Source: WFQV01 sp964611145
Lineage (GTDB): Bacteria; Bacteroidota; Ignavibacteria; Ignavibacteriales; Melioribacteraceae
Length of the DNA: 35,736 nt
Assembly: GCA_964611145.1 (NCBI GenBank)
Contig: CAZSYM010000020.1
Location: 1 to 35,736 of the forward strand
Direction: 5' to 3'
Shown here: one piece after another, positions 8,162-16,916 of the stretch
Position numbering within the stretch: position 1 is the first letter of the stretch
How the letters are laid out: the number at the start of each line of letters is the position of its first letter
Translations under genes and position numbers: made by a program
The notes under the pieces: generated by a model
Database searches by the model: none
What the model was told of the DNA's origin: nothing
The model's input: the letters and a program-made list of their open reading frames with translations, nothing else

Positions 8162-10777
8162 CTATTCCAAATCGTTTCTAAGCGCTTTAATTCTCTCCAG
8201 TGCCGTTTGCCAATCTTTTAGTTTCATTCTTTCGCGCTCGACAACCTCGGCAGGAGCGCGCTTTACGAAGTTTTCGTTCGCAAGCTTTTTATTTACACCG
8301 TTTACCAGTCCTTCCAAGCGAGCTATTTCTTTCTCCAATCTTTTCTTCTCGACTTCCAAATCGATAATTCCCTCAAGGGGGACATAAATTTCTCCGTTCG
8401 GAATCACCGCCGAAGCGCTTCCGTGCGGTTTTTGTGCGCTCTCCACAGCTTCGAGGTTCTCCAATTTCGCAAGAGATTTAATGTATCCCTTTTGCAAATC
8501 GGTCAAATCGGATATGGTAACAATTGCATTGATTTTCTGGGAAGGCGGAATATTCATTTCGCCTCGAATATTTCTCAAAGCCGTTACTATACTTTTAACC
8601 AACTCTATTCTTTCTTCGGCTGCCTCGTCAATTAAATCGGGATTTGCTTTGGGAAACTCCGAAACCGAAATACTTTCTCCTTCCGCCCTTTTAGCCAATG
8701 CATGCCAAAGCTCCTCGGAAAGGAAAGGCATAAAAGGATGAATCAATTTAAGCATTTCCTCGAAGAGAGAAAGGGCGCGAGTCAGAACAGCAGAGCGAAC
8801 CTCTTTGTCGTCGGAATAGAGCCGTGTTTTAATAAGCTCGAGATACCAGTCGCAGAAATCGTTCCAAATATATGCGTAAACTATCTTTGCGGCGCCCGTG
8901 ATATCAAAATTATCCAATGCGCTTTCAAACTTTTCCACCGTCCGATGAAAGCGCGAGACAATCCACCTATCGGCGGAATCCACGAATTTATCTTTAAGAT
9001 TCTCATCCGTTTCAATTTCCTCGGCATTCATCAGAAGGAAGCGTGCCGCATTCCAAATTTTATTTGCGAAATTTCTACCGATTTCACATTTCTCAGTACT
9101 AAAAAGCACATCCTGTCCAAGGGGAGCAATATAAGTGATAGTAAAACGCAAAGCATCGGCGCCATATTCTTTAATCACATCCAACGGGTCGGGAGAATTG
9201 CCGAGAGATTTACTCATCTTACGCCCCTTGGCATCCCGAATAATGCTGGTGAAATAAACATCCTTGAAAGGAATTTCCTTCATAAATTCCATTCCGGCCA
9301 TAATCATTCTTGCAACCCAAAAGAAAATAATATCGGGACCGGTAACGAGTAAATCCGTGGGATAATAATATTTTTGTTCCTCTTCGGTTGTAAAAACATC
9401 CTGAGCCCATAGCCAACTGGAAGCCCATGTATCCAAAACATCCTCGTCCTGCCTCCAATTTTCAATATCTTTCGGCGGTTCCACTTCGCAATAAATTTCT
9501 CCCGTTTCCTTATGATACCAAACCGGTATGCGATGTCCCCACCAAAGTTGACGAGAAATACACCAATCCTTAATATTTGTCATCCAGTGCTCATACGTTT
9601 TAACCCAATGCTCGGGATGAAACTTTATTAAACCCTGGCGTACGACTTCCAGAGCCGGTTTGGCGAGCTCGTCCATTTTCATAAACCATTGCTCGGAAAG
9701 GTAAGGTTCTATGGGCACACCGCCGCGGTCGGAATAACCGACTTTATGGACATAATCTTCCTCCTTAACCAGGAACCCTTTCTCCTTCAATTCCTCTACG
9801 ATTTTCTTCTGTGCAACATCCCTATCCAATCCCCTGTATCTTTCAGGCGCATTCTCGTTCAACGTGGCATCGGGATTAAATATGTTAATGAATTCAAGAT
9901 TATGCCTGTGCCCTATCTCATAGTCATTTGGGTCGTGAGCGGGAGTAATTTTCACAACTCCGGTTCCGAATTCCATATCAACATATTCATCGGCAATTAC
10001 GGGAATTTCCCTTTCTACAATCGGCAGAAGAACCTTTTTCCCTATAAGCTCTTTATATCGTTCGTCCTCCGGATGCACAGCCACGGCAGTATCGCCCAGC
10101 ATTGTTTCGGGACGCGTGGTAGCAACCACAACAAATTTATCGCTACCCACCACGGGATACTTAATGTGCCAGAGTTTTCCTTTGACTTCCTTGTAAATTA
10201 CCTCTTCGTCCGATATTGCCGATTTCGAAGCGGGGTCCCAATTTACCATCCGGTAACCGCGATAAATCAAGCCCTTTTTGTACAGCTTCACGAAGGCTTC
10301 GATTACTTTTTTATAATAATGGTCATCCATAGTAAAGCGCAGGCGTTCCCAGTCGCAACTCACACCCAGCTTTTTCAACTGATTTATAATTATCCCGCCA
10401 TACTTATCTTTCCACTGAACGCAATATTCCAAAAACTTTTCTCGCCCTATTTCGTGCTTTTCAATCCCCTGCTCTTTTAAATACTTTATCACTTTCGATT
10501 CCGTAGCAATGGAGGCGTGGTCTGTTCCCGGCACCCACAACGCATTAAAGCCCTTCATTCTTTTGTAACGAATATAAATATCCTGTATGGTATTATTCAA
10601 CACATGTCCCAGATGCAATATACCGGTGATATTCGGGGGAGGAATTACAATTGTATATGGCAATTTCTTTTCGTCCGGTTCCGAGTGATACAATCGATGC
10701 TCGTACCAATACTTATACCATTTGTCTTCCACATCGTTTGGATTATAAGCTTTCGGGATCTCTTTCATCTTTTCCAT
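8162..10777 (-). CDS. valS: valine--tRNA ligase
   Basis: This is a class I aminoacyl-tRNA synthetase that charges tRNA-Val. The 871 residues give a full-length enzyme: PPPNITGILHLGH with the HIGH motif at 55-58, the editing (CP1) domain with ATTRPETMLGD at 219-229, the NWDPASKSAISDEEV segment typical of ValRS near 179-193, the KMSKS loop at 520-524, the anticodon-binding helices, and the C-terminal coiled coil (LEVEKKRLEKEIARLEGLV onward) characteristic of ValRS. Either the ATG at 10777 or the one three codons later (10768, preceded by GGA) could be used. No convincing terminator follows it in the 165 bp before the next gene. Confidence 0.97.
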   Translation of the reverse strand: MEKMKEIPKAYNPNDVEDKWYKYWYEHRLYHSEPDEKKLPYTIVIPPPNITGILHLGHVLNNTIQDIYIRYKRMKGFNALWVPGTDHASIATESKVIKYLKEQGIEKHEIGREKFLEYCVQWKDKYGGIIINQLKKLGVSCDWERLRFTMDDHYYKKVIEAFVKLYKKGLIYRGYRMVNWDPASKSAISDEEVIYKEVKGKLWHIKYPVVGSDKFVVVATTRPETMLGDTAVAVHPEDERYKELIGKKVLLPIVEREIPVIADEYVDMEFGTGVVKITPAHDPNDYEIGHRHNLEFINIFNPDATLNENAPERYRGLDRDVAQKKIVEELKEKGFLVKEEDYVHKVGYSDRGGVPIEPYLSEQWFMKMDELAKPALEVVRQGLIKFHPEHWVKTYEHWMTNIKDWCISRQLWWGHRIPVWYHKETGEIYCEVEPPKDIENWRQDEDVLDTWASSWLWAQDVFTTEEEQKYYYPTDLLVTGPDIIFFWVARMIMAGMEFMKEIPFKDVYFTSIIRDAKGRKMSKSLGNSPDPLDVIKEYGADALRFTITYIAPLGQDVLFSTEKCEIGRNFANKIWNAARFLLMNAEEIETDENLKDKFVDSADRWIVSRFHRTVEKFESALDNFDITGAAKIVYAYIWNDFCDWYLELIKTRLYSDDKEVRSAVLTRALSLFEEMLKLIHPFMPFLSEELWHALAKRAEGESISVSEFPKANPDLIDEAAEERIELVKSIVTALRNIRGEMNIPPSQKINAIVTISDLTDLQKGYIKSLAKLENLEAVESAQKPHGSASAVIPNGEIYVPLEGIIDLEVEKKRLEKEIARLEGLVNGVNKKLANENFVKRAPAEVVERERMKLKDWQTALERIKALRNDLE

Positions 10778-10801
10778 CGCTATTTTTTAAAATTACAAAA
10801 T

Positions 10802-10810
10802 GCAAATATA
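10802..10810 (-). promoter_or_regulatory. candidate -7 element of the valS promoter
   Basis: The minus strand reads TATATTTGC, a full match to the Bacteroidota TAnnTTTG element, 24 bases before the valS ATG. I see no good TTTG at the expected upstream distance, so this is only half a promoter. Confidence 0.35.
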
Positions 10811-10950
10811 CTTATTTTGTCCCGAAGAAATATTTAAAATTCACGCTTTATAATTGAATTTACGGATGTTTTTAAATATCCAACTTGCTTGGGAGAATTT
10901 TTTTAAGGATTTTTGCAAAAGAATTCGGAAGAGAAAAACGGAGAAGCGGA

Positions 10951-11463
10951 ATGATTGAAGAAATTAAAAAAATGTCCAGAGAAGAATTATTGAAATTAGT
11001 TGAAGTTTACGCTAAGAATTGGCTTGCTCACGACGGTTCATGGTTTCTTGCCGCCGAAGAAACTTACGGAATGGAAACCGCTATGGACTTGGACACAAAA
11101 TCCTGGGCGCGATTTGCCGCCGTAGAGGCAAACCGAATAAAAAAGGAATTCAATCTTCCCGAAAAAGGGGGATTAAAAGCTCTTGAAAAGGCTTTCAATT
11201 ACAGGCTATATGCAGCCATAAATAAACAGGCAATCGAGTGGCAAGGCGAAAAAGTATTGATTTTCAAAATGCTGGAATGCCGCGTGCAAGCCGCCAGAAA
11301 AAGAAAAGGCTTACCGCTCTTTCCATGTAAATCCGTAGGTATAGTGGAATTCACAACCTTTGCAAAGACAATCGACCCACGAATAAAAACGGAAGTGATT
11401 TCCTGCCCTCCCGACGAGGTAAAGGATTTTTATTGCGGTTGGAAATTCACACTCGAAGAGTAA
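10951..11463 (+). CDS. DUF6125-like four-cysteine protein
   Basis: This is a cytosolic protein of 170 residues with no signal or membrane segment. The N-terminal half is helical and carries WLAHDGSWFLAAEETYG at 24-40 and a W/E-rich helix. The C-terminal half has four cysteines in conserved-looking settings: MLEC110, FPC126, SCPP152 and FYCGW162. The pattern matches my recollection of DUF6125, a family of unknown function. The cysteines could bind a metal or cluster. I chose the ATG at 10951 because GGAG precedes it and the residues upstream in the open frame (from 10885) look non-coding. It stands alone on the plus strand, divergent from valS and convergent with the anti-sigma candidate 17 bp away. 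Confidence 0.75.
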   Translation: MIEEIKKMSREELLKLVEVYAKNWLAHDGSWFLAAEETYGMETAMDLDTKSWARFAAVEANRIKKEFNLPEKGGLKALEKAFNYRLYAAINKQAIEWQGEKVLIFKMLECRVQAARKRKGLPLFPCKSVGIVEFTTFAKTIDPRIKTEVISCPPDEVKDFYCGWKFTLEE

Positions 11464-11480
11464 AACAAGCTTAACAAGTC

Positions 11481-12125
11481 CTAGCGCGCTCTTAAACTCA
11501 TTTCATAAAGTTTTCTGAGAGAATCCATGCGCGCCCGCAATTTTTCAAGGGTTTGCAAATCCTGTTCTATAGGAATAAAACCGTCAAATCGAAAATAGCG
11601 CACGGAGGATTCCTGACTGACAAGTCGGTTCAAATTTTTATTACGTGCCGGTAAATCCTTCAAAGCGGGCAAATACCCGTCAACGTTCATCGCCTTGCGG
11701 GAATCAATCGGCAAGGGAGCTTTTTCCTTAACAATCGCATCGTTTTGATTCACCACAACTCTGTAGTGCGGATTAGGGACAAGCACCGCTTTAATACTAT
11801 TTTGGGAATTACGAGCTTTTTGGGATACAACTTTAGTTAACTTAGGGATTTCAGTACGAACAGCCGAGCGGGCGTTTCCGCCATTAACATCAAGCACAAA
11901 CAAGAAAACCAAGGCGGCAAGCACCACAGCCGTAACAGGCGCCAGAATCCACACGGGGAAAGAAGAGATTTTTCCTTCGCTCTTGATTTCAAAATTTTGG
12001 TTCTTAATTCTCGTAAAGAGTTTGAACTCGAAATTTTCAGGCGCTTTCTCTTCGGGGAGAGATTTCAAAAGTCGGATTATATCCGAAAACTTTTCCTCGG
12101 AAGAATTGTAGCTTTTACGTCCCAT
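11481..12125 (-). CDS. putative membrane anti-sigma factor
   Basis: This 214-residue protein has a cytoplasmic N-terminus of about 55 residues, one transmembrane segment at about 56-78 (FPVWILAPVTAVVLAALVF), and a periplasmic region of about 135 residues ending in a charged helix. The N-terminal LPEEKAPENFEFKLFTRI segment resembles the short helix found just after ECF sigma genes in anti-sigma proteins. There is no HxxxCxxC zinc motif. It starts 4 bp after the ECF sigma stop, which strongly suggests it sequesters that sigma factor at the inner membrane. The sequence itself is not diagnostic, so the role rests mainly on topology and position. Confidence 0.65.
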   Translation of the reverse strand: MGRKSYNSSEEKFSDIIRLLKSLPEEKAPENFEFKLFTRIKNQNFEIKSEGKISSFPVWILAPVTAVVLAALVFLFVLDVNGGNARSAVRTEIPKLTKVVSQKARNSQNSIKAVLVPNPHYRVVVNQNDAIVKEKAPLPIDSRKAMNVDGYLPALKDLPARNKNLNRLVSQESSVRYFRFDGFIPIEQDLQTLEKLRARMDSLRKLYEMSLRAR

Positions 12126-12129
12126 AATT

Positions 12130-12720
12130 TTACTCGTAATAAATATTTTTCAAATATTTTTGTAACTGCGCTCTACCGCGATTTATTCTCGATTTAACAG
12201 TTCCAATTGTCAATCCTGTAATCTGAGCGATTTCTTCGTAGGAAAGTCCCTGAATATCTCTTAAAATCACAACTTCTCTATAAACTTCTTTCACCTTCAT
12301 CAACGCTTTTTGAATATATTCATGTTTAATACTGCTATCCGCTACTCTGTCGGGCGAGGGAAACATTTTATCTTCGACCTGTAGCGGTTTTTCATCTTCG
12401 TTAGTGTCTTTATTCAAAGAATAAATTGTTCTTCTTTTGCGTCGCTTAAGTTCGTTCTTCGCCAGGTTTCCCGCGATTGTGTAAATCCATGTGGAAAACT
12501 TTGCGAACGATTTGTAGGAGTCTTTATTAAGATAGAATTTTATCATCGTATCCTGGACAATATCGTTAGCAACGTTTTTATCTCCCACAAATCGAAAGAC
12601 GAAATTAGTAAGCGGGTCTTTAAACCGCTTCACCAAAATTTCAAAGGCTTCGATAGTATTATGCTCTTGAAATTCCTTAATTAACTCTTCGTCGCTCAGT
12701 TCTCTTAAGTCTTTTTCCAA
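12130..12720 (-). CDS. RNA polymerase ECF sigma factor, RpoE-like
   Basis: This is a group IV (ECF) sigma factor of 196 residues containing only regions 2 and 4. Region 2 shows ANDIVQDTMIKFYL and KFSTWIYTIAGNLAKNELKRRKRR. Region 4 shows LSYEEIAQITGLTIGTVKSRINRGRAQLQKYL, the helix-turn-helix that reads the -35 element. The only possible start is the TTG at 12720: an in-frame TAA lies two codons upstream and the next ATG is deep in region 2. No Shine-Dalgarno sequence is visible before it. It is followed by the anti-sigma candidate and probably responds to an envelope signal, but the target genes cannot be read from this window. Confidence 0.93.
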   Translation of the reverse strand: MEKDLRELSDEELIKEFQEHNTIEAFEILVKRFKDPLTNFVFRFVGDKNVANDIVQDTMIKFYLNKDSYKSFAKFSTWIYTIAGNLAKNELKRRKRRTIYSLNKDTNEDEKPLQVEDKMFPSPDRVADSSIKHEYIQKALMKVKEVYREVVILRDIQGLSYEEIAQITGLTIGTVKSRINRGRAQLQKYLKNIYYE

Positions 12721-12728
12721 CGTGGCTT

Positions 12729-12763
12729 ATACCGTTTGCTAATTAAAATTGTTTCCAAAAATA
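12729..12763 (-). promoter_or_regulatory. candidate promoters of the ECF sigma gene
   Basis: On the minus strand, GGAAAC (12751-12756) and CGGTAT (12729-12734) are 16 bases apart. This resembles ECF-type -35/-10 pairs such as TGAAAC-N16-CGTA and could mean autoregulation. Overlapping it, TATTTTTG (12756-12763) matches the Bacteroidota -7 element, without a partner TTTG at the right distance. The ECF-type pair would leave only about two bases before the TTG start. Confidence 0.3.
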
Positions 12764-12783
12764 AAAATAGATTATCCAAATAG

Positions 12784-13797
12784 CTAACCGAAGAATTCGG
12801 ATATCAGAAGCAATCCGATACTTTTGGCGTCCATATTCGAAGTTTTGATGTTCAATTCCGCTCGCAACAACGCTTTAGCGGCTTTTTTCAATCTGGCTTC
12901 GTTAAAGAAGAATTTCCCCTCGGAAAGTTTTTTATAATAATAAGGAGAAACGCCCATTTTTTTCGCGGCGGAGTCGGGAGGGATCTGCGCTTTCCGCAAT
13001 TCCGTCGCCATTGCGATTGTCCGAATATATTTGGCAAGCATGGTAGTAATGTAAACCATATCGTTTCCATTGTCGAGGAGATTAAAAAGGATTTCCACGG
13101 CACGCTTTTTTTCTCCCCGTCCGAGGGCATTTGTCAAATCGAAAACGGAAAACCCCTTGGCATTAAAAGATAATTTTTCTATCACTCCAAAAGTTACGGA
13201 GCCTTTACCGTCCAAATAATCGCGGAATTTCTGTAACTGGATTTCCAACAAGGTTTTATCATCTCCCATCATCTCCACCAAGGCAATAGCTTCTTCCCTT
13301 CCCATCTCCAAACCCATTTCGCTTGCTTGGTGAATCAGCCAATCGACCACCTGATATTCCTTCAGAATCGGAGTTTGAAACAGATAATTCCTCTCAAGCA
13401 ATTCGACAAAAGGAGAAGAATTAAAATTTTTTATTCTCTGATGATAAGTAATAACCAAGACCGTCGAAGGCGAAGGAGATTTTGCATAAGTCGAAAGCGC
13501 TTTTTTATCCTTTACGACCTCGAAATTTTTCACAAGTATGAATTTCTTTTCTCCCCCGAAAGGGAAAGCCGATGCGGAGTCCAACACGGGAGCAATTTCC
13601 TCGTTTTTATCCATTGAATAAGATTCCACGTCAAACTCCGAACCGATGAAGGGTAATACCGCCTCCTTTATTTTCTCCGCCGTGCGATTTATGGCAAAAG
13701 AATCTTCCCCCGCCAAAAAATAAATCGGTAAAAATTTCTTGGAGGAAATTTGTTTTTCCACCAATGAAATTTCCGGTATGTTTTTATAATTACTCAC
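12784..13797 (-). CDS. holA: DNA polymerase III subunit delta
   Basis: This is the clamp-loader delta subunit, which opens the beta sliding clamp during replication. The 337 residues match the HolA family length. LPIYFLAGEDSFAINRTAEKI at 23-43 is the typical opening (a degenerate P-loop region), GGEKKFILVKNFE follows near 80, and FDLTNALGRGEKKRAVEILFNLL near 216-238 is the conserved helical segment. The C-terminal collar region ends in AELNIKTSNMDAKSIGLLLISEFF. The start is GTG at 13797, since no other start lies in the first 60 codons. It overlaps the metS stop by 8 bp, so the two genes are likely coupled. Confidence 0.93.
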   Translation of the reverse strand: MSNYKNIPEISLVEKQISSKKFLPIYFLAGEDSFAINRTAEKIKEAVLPFIGSEFDVESYSMDKNEEIAPVLDSASAFPFGGEKKFILVKNFEVVKDKKALSTYAKSPSPSTVLVITYHQRIKNFNSSPFVELLERNYLFQTPILKEYQVVDWLIHQASEMGLEMGREEAIALVEMMGDDKTLLEIQLQKFRDYLDGKGSVTFGVIEKLSFNAKGFSVFDLTNALGRGEKKRAVEILFNLLDNGNDMVYITTMLAKYIRTIAMATELRKAQIPPDSAAKKMGVSPYYYKKLSEGKFFFNEARLKKAAKALLRAELNIKTSNMDAKSIGLLLISEFFG

Positions 13798-13900
13798 TTT
13801 GATTCTTTACTTTTTCTTTTTTCATTGCCACAAACAAAAGCGTAATAAAACCTCCCCACACTATTCCGCAAACCACCAAGAATGTAACCAGAGCCTCCAT
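13790..13900 (-). CDS. MetS-like small subunit of the NSS transporter
   Basis: This 36-residue protein is easily missed by gene finders. It begins MEALVTFLVVCGIVWGGF and continues through one hydrophobic helix to a short lysine-rich tail (MKKEKVKNQSE). This is the layout of MetS-type small subunits found beside sodium-dependent NSS transporters; in Corynebacterium MetS is required with MetP for methionine and alanine uptake. Its ATG directly follows the TAA of the NSS gene (no gap) and its stop overlaps the GTG of holA by 8 bp. Length, topology and position all agree, though the substrate here is unknown. Confidence 0.8.
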   Translation of the reverse strand: MEALVTFLVVCGIVWGGFITLLFVAMKKEKVKNQSE

Positions 13901-15367
13901 TTAACCTTTCCCAAAAATTTTATGCACAAAAAATCTGTTCAAAATTAAAAACACAAGAATTACCGCTCCCCATTGCAAGACGCAAGTACCCACGTTCAAA
14001 GTATGGAAAGGGTTCCACCATTCGGGATCCCACGTGGCGGAAGAAACCAACCACCACACAAGCAAAACCACGGCTTGCAGAGGAATCAACACCGAAATAA
14101 TGAAATTATAAACCTTTCCCACCTTTATATCGCTACCTTCGGCATTTATTATCTCCTTTCGGAACCTATCCACACCGAAGCGAATCACAGCAAAAGCAAT
14201 AAAGGCACCGCTTAAAATCAATCCGACTCCCCACACCCAGTCTTGATTTTCAAAAAAACTTAAATTCAAAGCCGAGGGGATACCCAAAACAAATCCCAAA
14301 GAAGCCACAATGCCAATGGCTTTTTTCCTCTCAATCCCAAAATCTATCAAAGTACGCGTGGTAAGTTCGACCAATGAAATCAAAGAGGACAAAGCGGCCG
14401 AAGAAAGTGCAAAGAAAAAGAGTGAGGCAAAGACGAGATTCAACGTAAAGCTGGAAGACATTTTAGAAAACAGAAGAGGCAAGTAAATAAAAGTAAGTCC
14501 CGTATTGGCAGGACCCGATTGAGAAATTTTACTCATTGCATCGGAACCGGAAAGAGCAAAAACGGTAGAAAAAATAATTATACCGGCAATCAGGGAAATC
14601 GAATTGTTGCCGAGTCCAAGCAATGAAGCGTTCAATGGAATATCTTCCTTCTGCCGCATATAAATTGCATAAGTCAAAATCAATCCCCACCCGGCACCGG
14701 TATCCCAGGCATTTTGAGTTAAAGCGTTCAACCAAACTTTAAAATCGGTAAGATATTCCCATTTGGGAGTAAAAAAATACTTCAAGCCCTCAATGGCATT
14801 CGGAAGCGTAACGGCACGAATCAAAAGGATTAACAAAATAGCCACAAGAGAAGTAACCAAAATTTTATTCGCCTTTTCTATCCCTTGAACTATTCCTCTG
14901 TAAATCACATAAGCGGAAAGTGCCATTGCGATGAAATGAAAGAGCAAAGGAGAAAAACCGCTTGAGAAATTTTCCCAATACGTCAAGTAATTTGTCGTTG
15001 CAAACAAATTTCCCGAAATCGCCGAAAAGAAAAACTTGATACACCAACCAGTAACAACCGAATAATAAAACATTATAGCGGAAGAAACAAAAACGACAAA
15101 AGCGCCCATCCAGGCAAACTTTCTCCCGGCGGTTTTTGTAATGGCGCCCAATGGACCCATTCTGGCAAATTTCCCCAGAGCAAATTCTGTTATTATCAAC
15201 GGGATTGACCAGACGAAGAGGAAAATCACCCAAGGTATAAGGAAAGAACCGCCACCGTTTTGGGCGACAATTCTCGAGAACCGCCAAATATTTCCCGTTC
15301 CAACCGCAATACCGAGAGTAGAAACAAGCAAAGTCCAACGGGAGGTAAAAAACTCCTGTTGTTTCAT
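13901..15367 (-). CDS. sodium-dependent NSS-family amino acid transporter
   Basis: This is an inner-membrane neurotransmitter:sodium symporter (LeuT/MetP type), 488 residues with about eleven to twelve hydrophobic spans. The TM1 signature GIAVGTGNIWRFS at 19-31 carries the unwound Gly/Asn region and the gating Arg29, NGGGSFLIPW follows at 37-46, and further spans include FSTVFALSG and the SSAALSSLISLVE region. The gene is followed without a gap by metS, as in MetPS-type importers, so neutral amino acids such as methionine or alanine are plausible substrates. It begins 2 bp after the cyclophilin stop. Confidence 0.9.
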   Translation of the reverse strand: MKQQEFFTSRWTLLVSTLGIAVGTGNIWRFSRIVAQNGGGSFLIPWVIFLFVWSIPLIITEFALGKFARMGPLGAITKTAGRKFAWMGAFVVFVSSAIMFYYSVVTGWCIKFFFSAISGNLFATTNYLTYWENFSSGFSPLLFHFIAMALSAYVIYRGIVQGIEKANKILVTSLVAILLILLIRAVTLPNAIEGLKYFFTPKWEYLTDFKVWLNALTQNAWDTGAGWGLILTYAIYMRQKEDIPLNASLLGLGNNSISLIAGIIIFSTVFALSGSDAMSKISQSGPANTGLTFIYLPLLFSKMSSSFTLNLVFASLFFFALSSAALSSLISLVELTTRTLIDFGIERKKAIGIVASLGFVLGIPSALNLSFFENQDWVWGVGLILSGAFIAFAVIRFGVDRFRKEIINAEGSDIKVGKVYNFIISVLIPLQAVVLLVWWLVSSATWDPEWWNPFHTLNVGTCVLQWGAVILVFLILNRFFVHKIFGKG

Positions 15368-15369
15368 CG

Positions 15370-15987
15370 TCAGATTTTTACTTTTTTAATCGTAACGCTT
15401 TCCATTACCACATCGTTCAACGGCTTATCGTGAGCGCCCGTTTTAACTTTTCCAATCGCTTTCAAGACGTCCATTCCTTTAATCAACTGTCCGAAAATAG
15501 TGTGATGTCCGTTCAGCCAGGGAGTAGGCACCAATGTTATAAAAAACTGACTACCATTCGTATTCGGACCGGCATTAGCCATCGCCAAGATGCCGGGACC
15601 GGTAAATCTCAAATCCTGGCGAATTTCATCCGGGAATTTTCCGCCCCAAAAACTTTCGCCTCCCATTCCCGTTCCGGTGGGGTCGCCTCCTTGAATCATG
15701 AAATTATCAATAACACGGTGAAAGGTAACACCGTCATAATAATGTTCGAGCGCCAATCCGACGAAATTCTCCACCGTTTTGGGAGTCTTATGGGGATAAA
15801 GTTGCAATTCCATAACACCCATATTCGTTTTAATAACAGCCACGAGCATTTCGTCTTCGCCTACGTTCATCAAATCCTTCACCTGAGCCTCCACATTACT
15901 TGTCTTTGTAATTTTCTTTGTCTCTTTCTTATTGCCGCAACCGACAAAAAGAGCAACAACAAAAATCAACATCAATACTTTTTTCAT
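15370..15987 (-). CDS. cyclophilin-type peptidyl-prolyl isomerase, probable lipoprotein
   Basis: This protein catalyses cis-trans isomerisation of prolyl bonds in the envelope. It has 205 residues: an N-terminal signal MKKVLMLIFVVALFVGC, with Cys17 as a likely lipidation site (the lipobox FVGC is slightly atypical), a charged linker to about residue 55, then a complete cyclophilin domain. Active-site motifs are FHRVIDNFMIQGGDPTGTG, GSQFFITLVPTPWLNGHHTIFG and the final DVVMESVTIKKV. The ATG at 15987 is chosen because GGAGG lies 8 bases before it; the longer frame would start with a TTG overlapping that Shine-Dalgarno sequence. It precedes the NSS transporter by 2 bp. Confidence 0.92.
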   Translation of the reverse strand: MKKVLMLIFVVALFVGCGNKKETKKITKTSNVEAQVKDLMNVGEDEMLVAVIKTNMGVMELQLYPHKTPKTVENFVGLALEHYYDGVTFHRVIDNFMIQGGDPTGTGMGGESFWGGKFPDEIRQDLRFTGPGILAMANAGPNTNGSQFFITLVPTPWLNGHHTIFGQLIKGMDVLKAIGKVKTGAHDKPLNDVVMESVTIKKVKI

Positions 15988-16058
15988 TTTTCCAACCTCC
16001 AAAATTTATCGATAATATTAAAATCTTACTCTAACCCCAAAGCGAAATTACTTGGAAC

Positions 16059-16907
16059 TTAAGGTAGAACGATTCCACGGTAAATTAAAAGCAAGATTAT
16101 TAGTCCAAGCACAATTCTATAAAAAACAAAAACGTAAGTAGTGTTTCTACGCAAGAAACGGAGCAAAAACTCGATGGTCAAATAACCACTTATGGCAGCG
16201 GCAACCGTCGCCACTATCATGTTTACACTTCCAGAAAAATCTATATAAGCCAAGGATTGATAAAACTCAAGCAAGCCGCTTCCCAAAACAGCGGGGATAC
16301 TCAACAAAAACGAAAAACGCGCGGCGGTTTCCCTTTTGAAACCGAGAAACAAAGCCATTGTAATCGTAGTGCCGGAACGAGAAGAACCGGGGATAAGAGC
16401 AAACGACTGTGCGATGCCTATCAACAAGGCGGAAAGCCATGTAAGTCCTTTCAAATCCTTCGTGAATTTTCCAACCTTTTCCGCAACGCCCAATATCAAA
16501 CCCAAGGCAATCAGGCTGAGAGCAATCACATGCAAGTTTTTCGTAAAGGCTCCTTCGATAGCATCCTTAAATCCCAAGCCTATTATTACAACGGGAATTG
16601 TGCCGATAATAATGAACCAACCGAGCTTTGAATTCAGACTTTGTTCGCCGAAAGATTTTCTTTCGAACAAATTATCCCTGAAAAAATCCCGCACTATAGA
16701 AATCAAATCCTTCCAAAAATAAATAAGGACAGCCAAAAGGGTTCCCAATTGAACAACGGCAATAAAAGCCGTCCAACGTTCGGGATGATTCGAAGAAATC
16801 AAGCCCATTAATTTACCCGCAAGTGTTAAATGTCCCGTGCTACTAATCGGAAGAAATTCCGTGAGCCCTTGAATTATTCCCAATAAAACAGCTTCGAAAA
16901 TATTCAC
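16059..16907 (-). CDS. uppP: undecaprenyl-diphosphate phosphatase UppP (BacA)
   Basis: This is an integral membrane phosphatase that recycles C55-PP to C55-P for peptidoglycan and other envelope polymers and gives basal bacitracin resistance. The 282 residues carry both signature motifs: the repeat-1 motif QGLTEFLPISSTGHL at 13-27 and the repeat-2 motif ALIPGSSRSGTT at 170-181, with the catalytic Glu17, Ser and Arg177 in place. The start is GTG at 16907, preceded by a strong AAGGAG six bases upstream that overlaps the stop of the outer-membrane protein gene. Confidence 0.97.
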   Translation of the reverse strand: MNIFEAVLLGIIQGLTEFLPISSTGHLTLAGKLMGLISSNHPERWTAFIAVVQLGTLLAVLIYFWKDLISIVRDFFRDNLFERKSFGEQSLNSKLGWFIIIGTIPVVIIGLGFKDAIEGAFTKNLHVIALSLIALGLILGVAEKVGKFTKDLKGLTWLSALLIGIAQSFALIPGSSRSGTTITMALFLGFKRETAARFSFLLSIPAVLGSGLLEFYQSLAYIDFSGSVNMIVATVAAAISGYLTIEFLLRFLRRNTTYVFVFYRIVLGLIILLLIYRGIVLP

Positions 16908-16916
16908 GTTTTCTCC

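Noticed and set aside
9689..10480. 263-codon plus-strand frame
   Set aside because: It is antisense to the catalytic and editing domains of ValRS and has no ribosome-binding site or family features.
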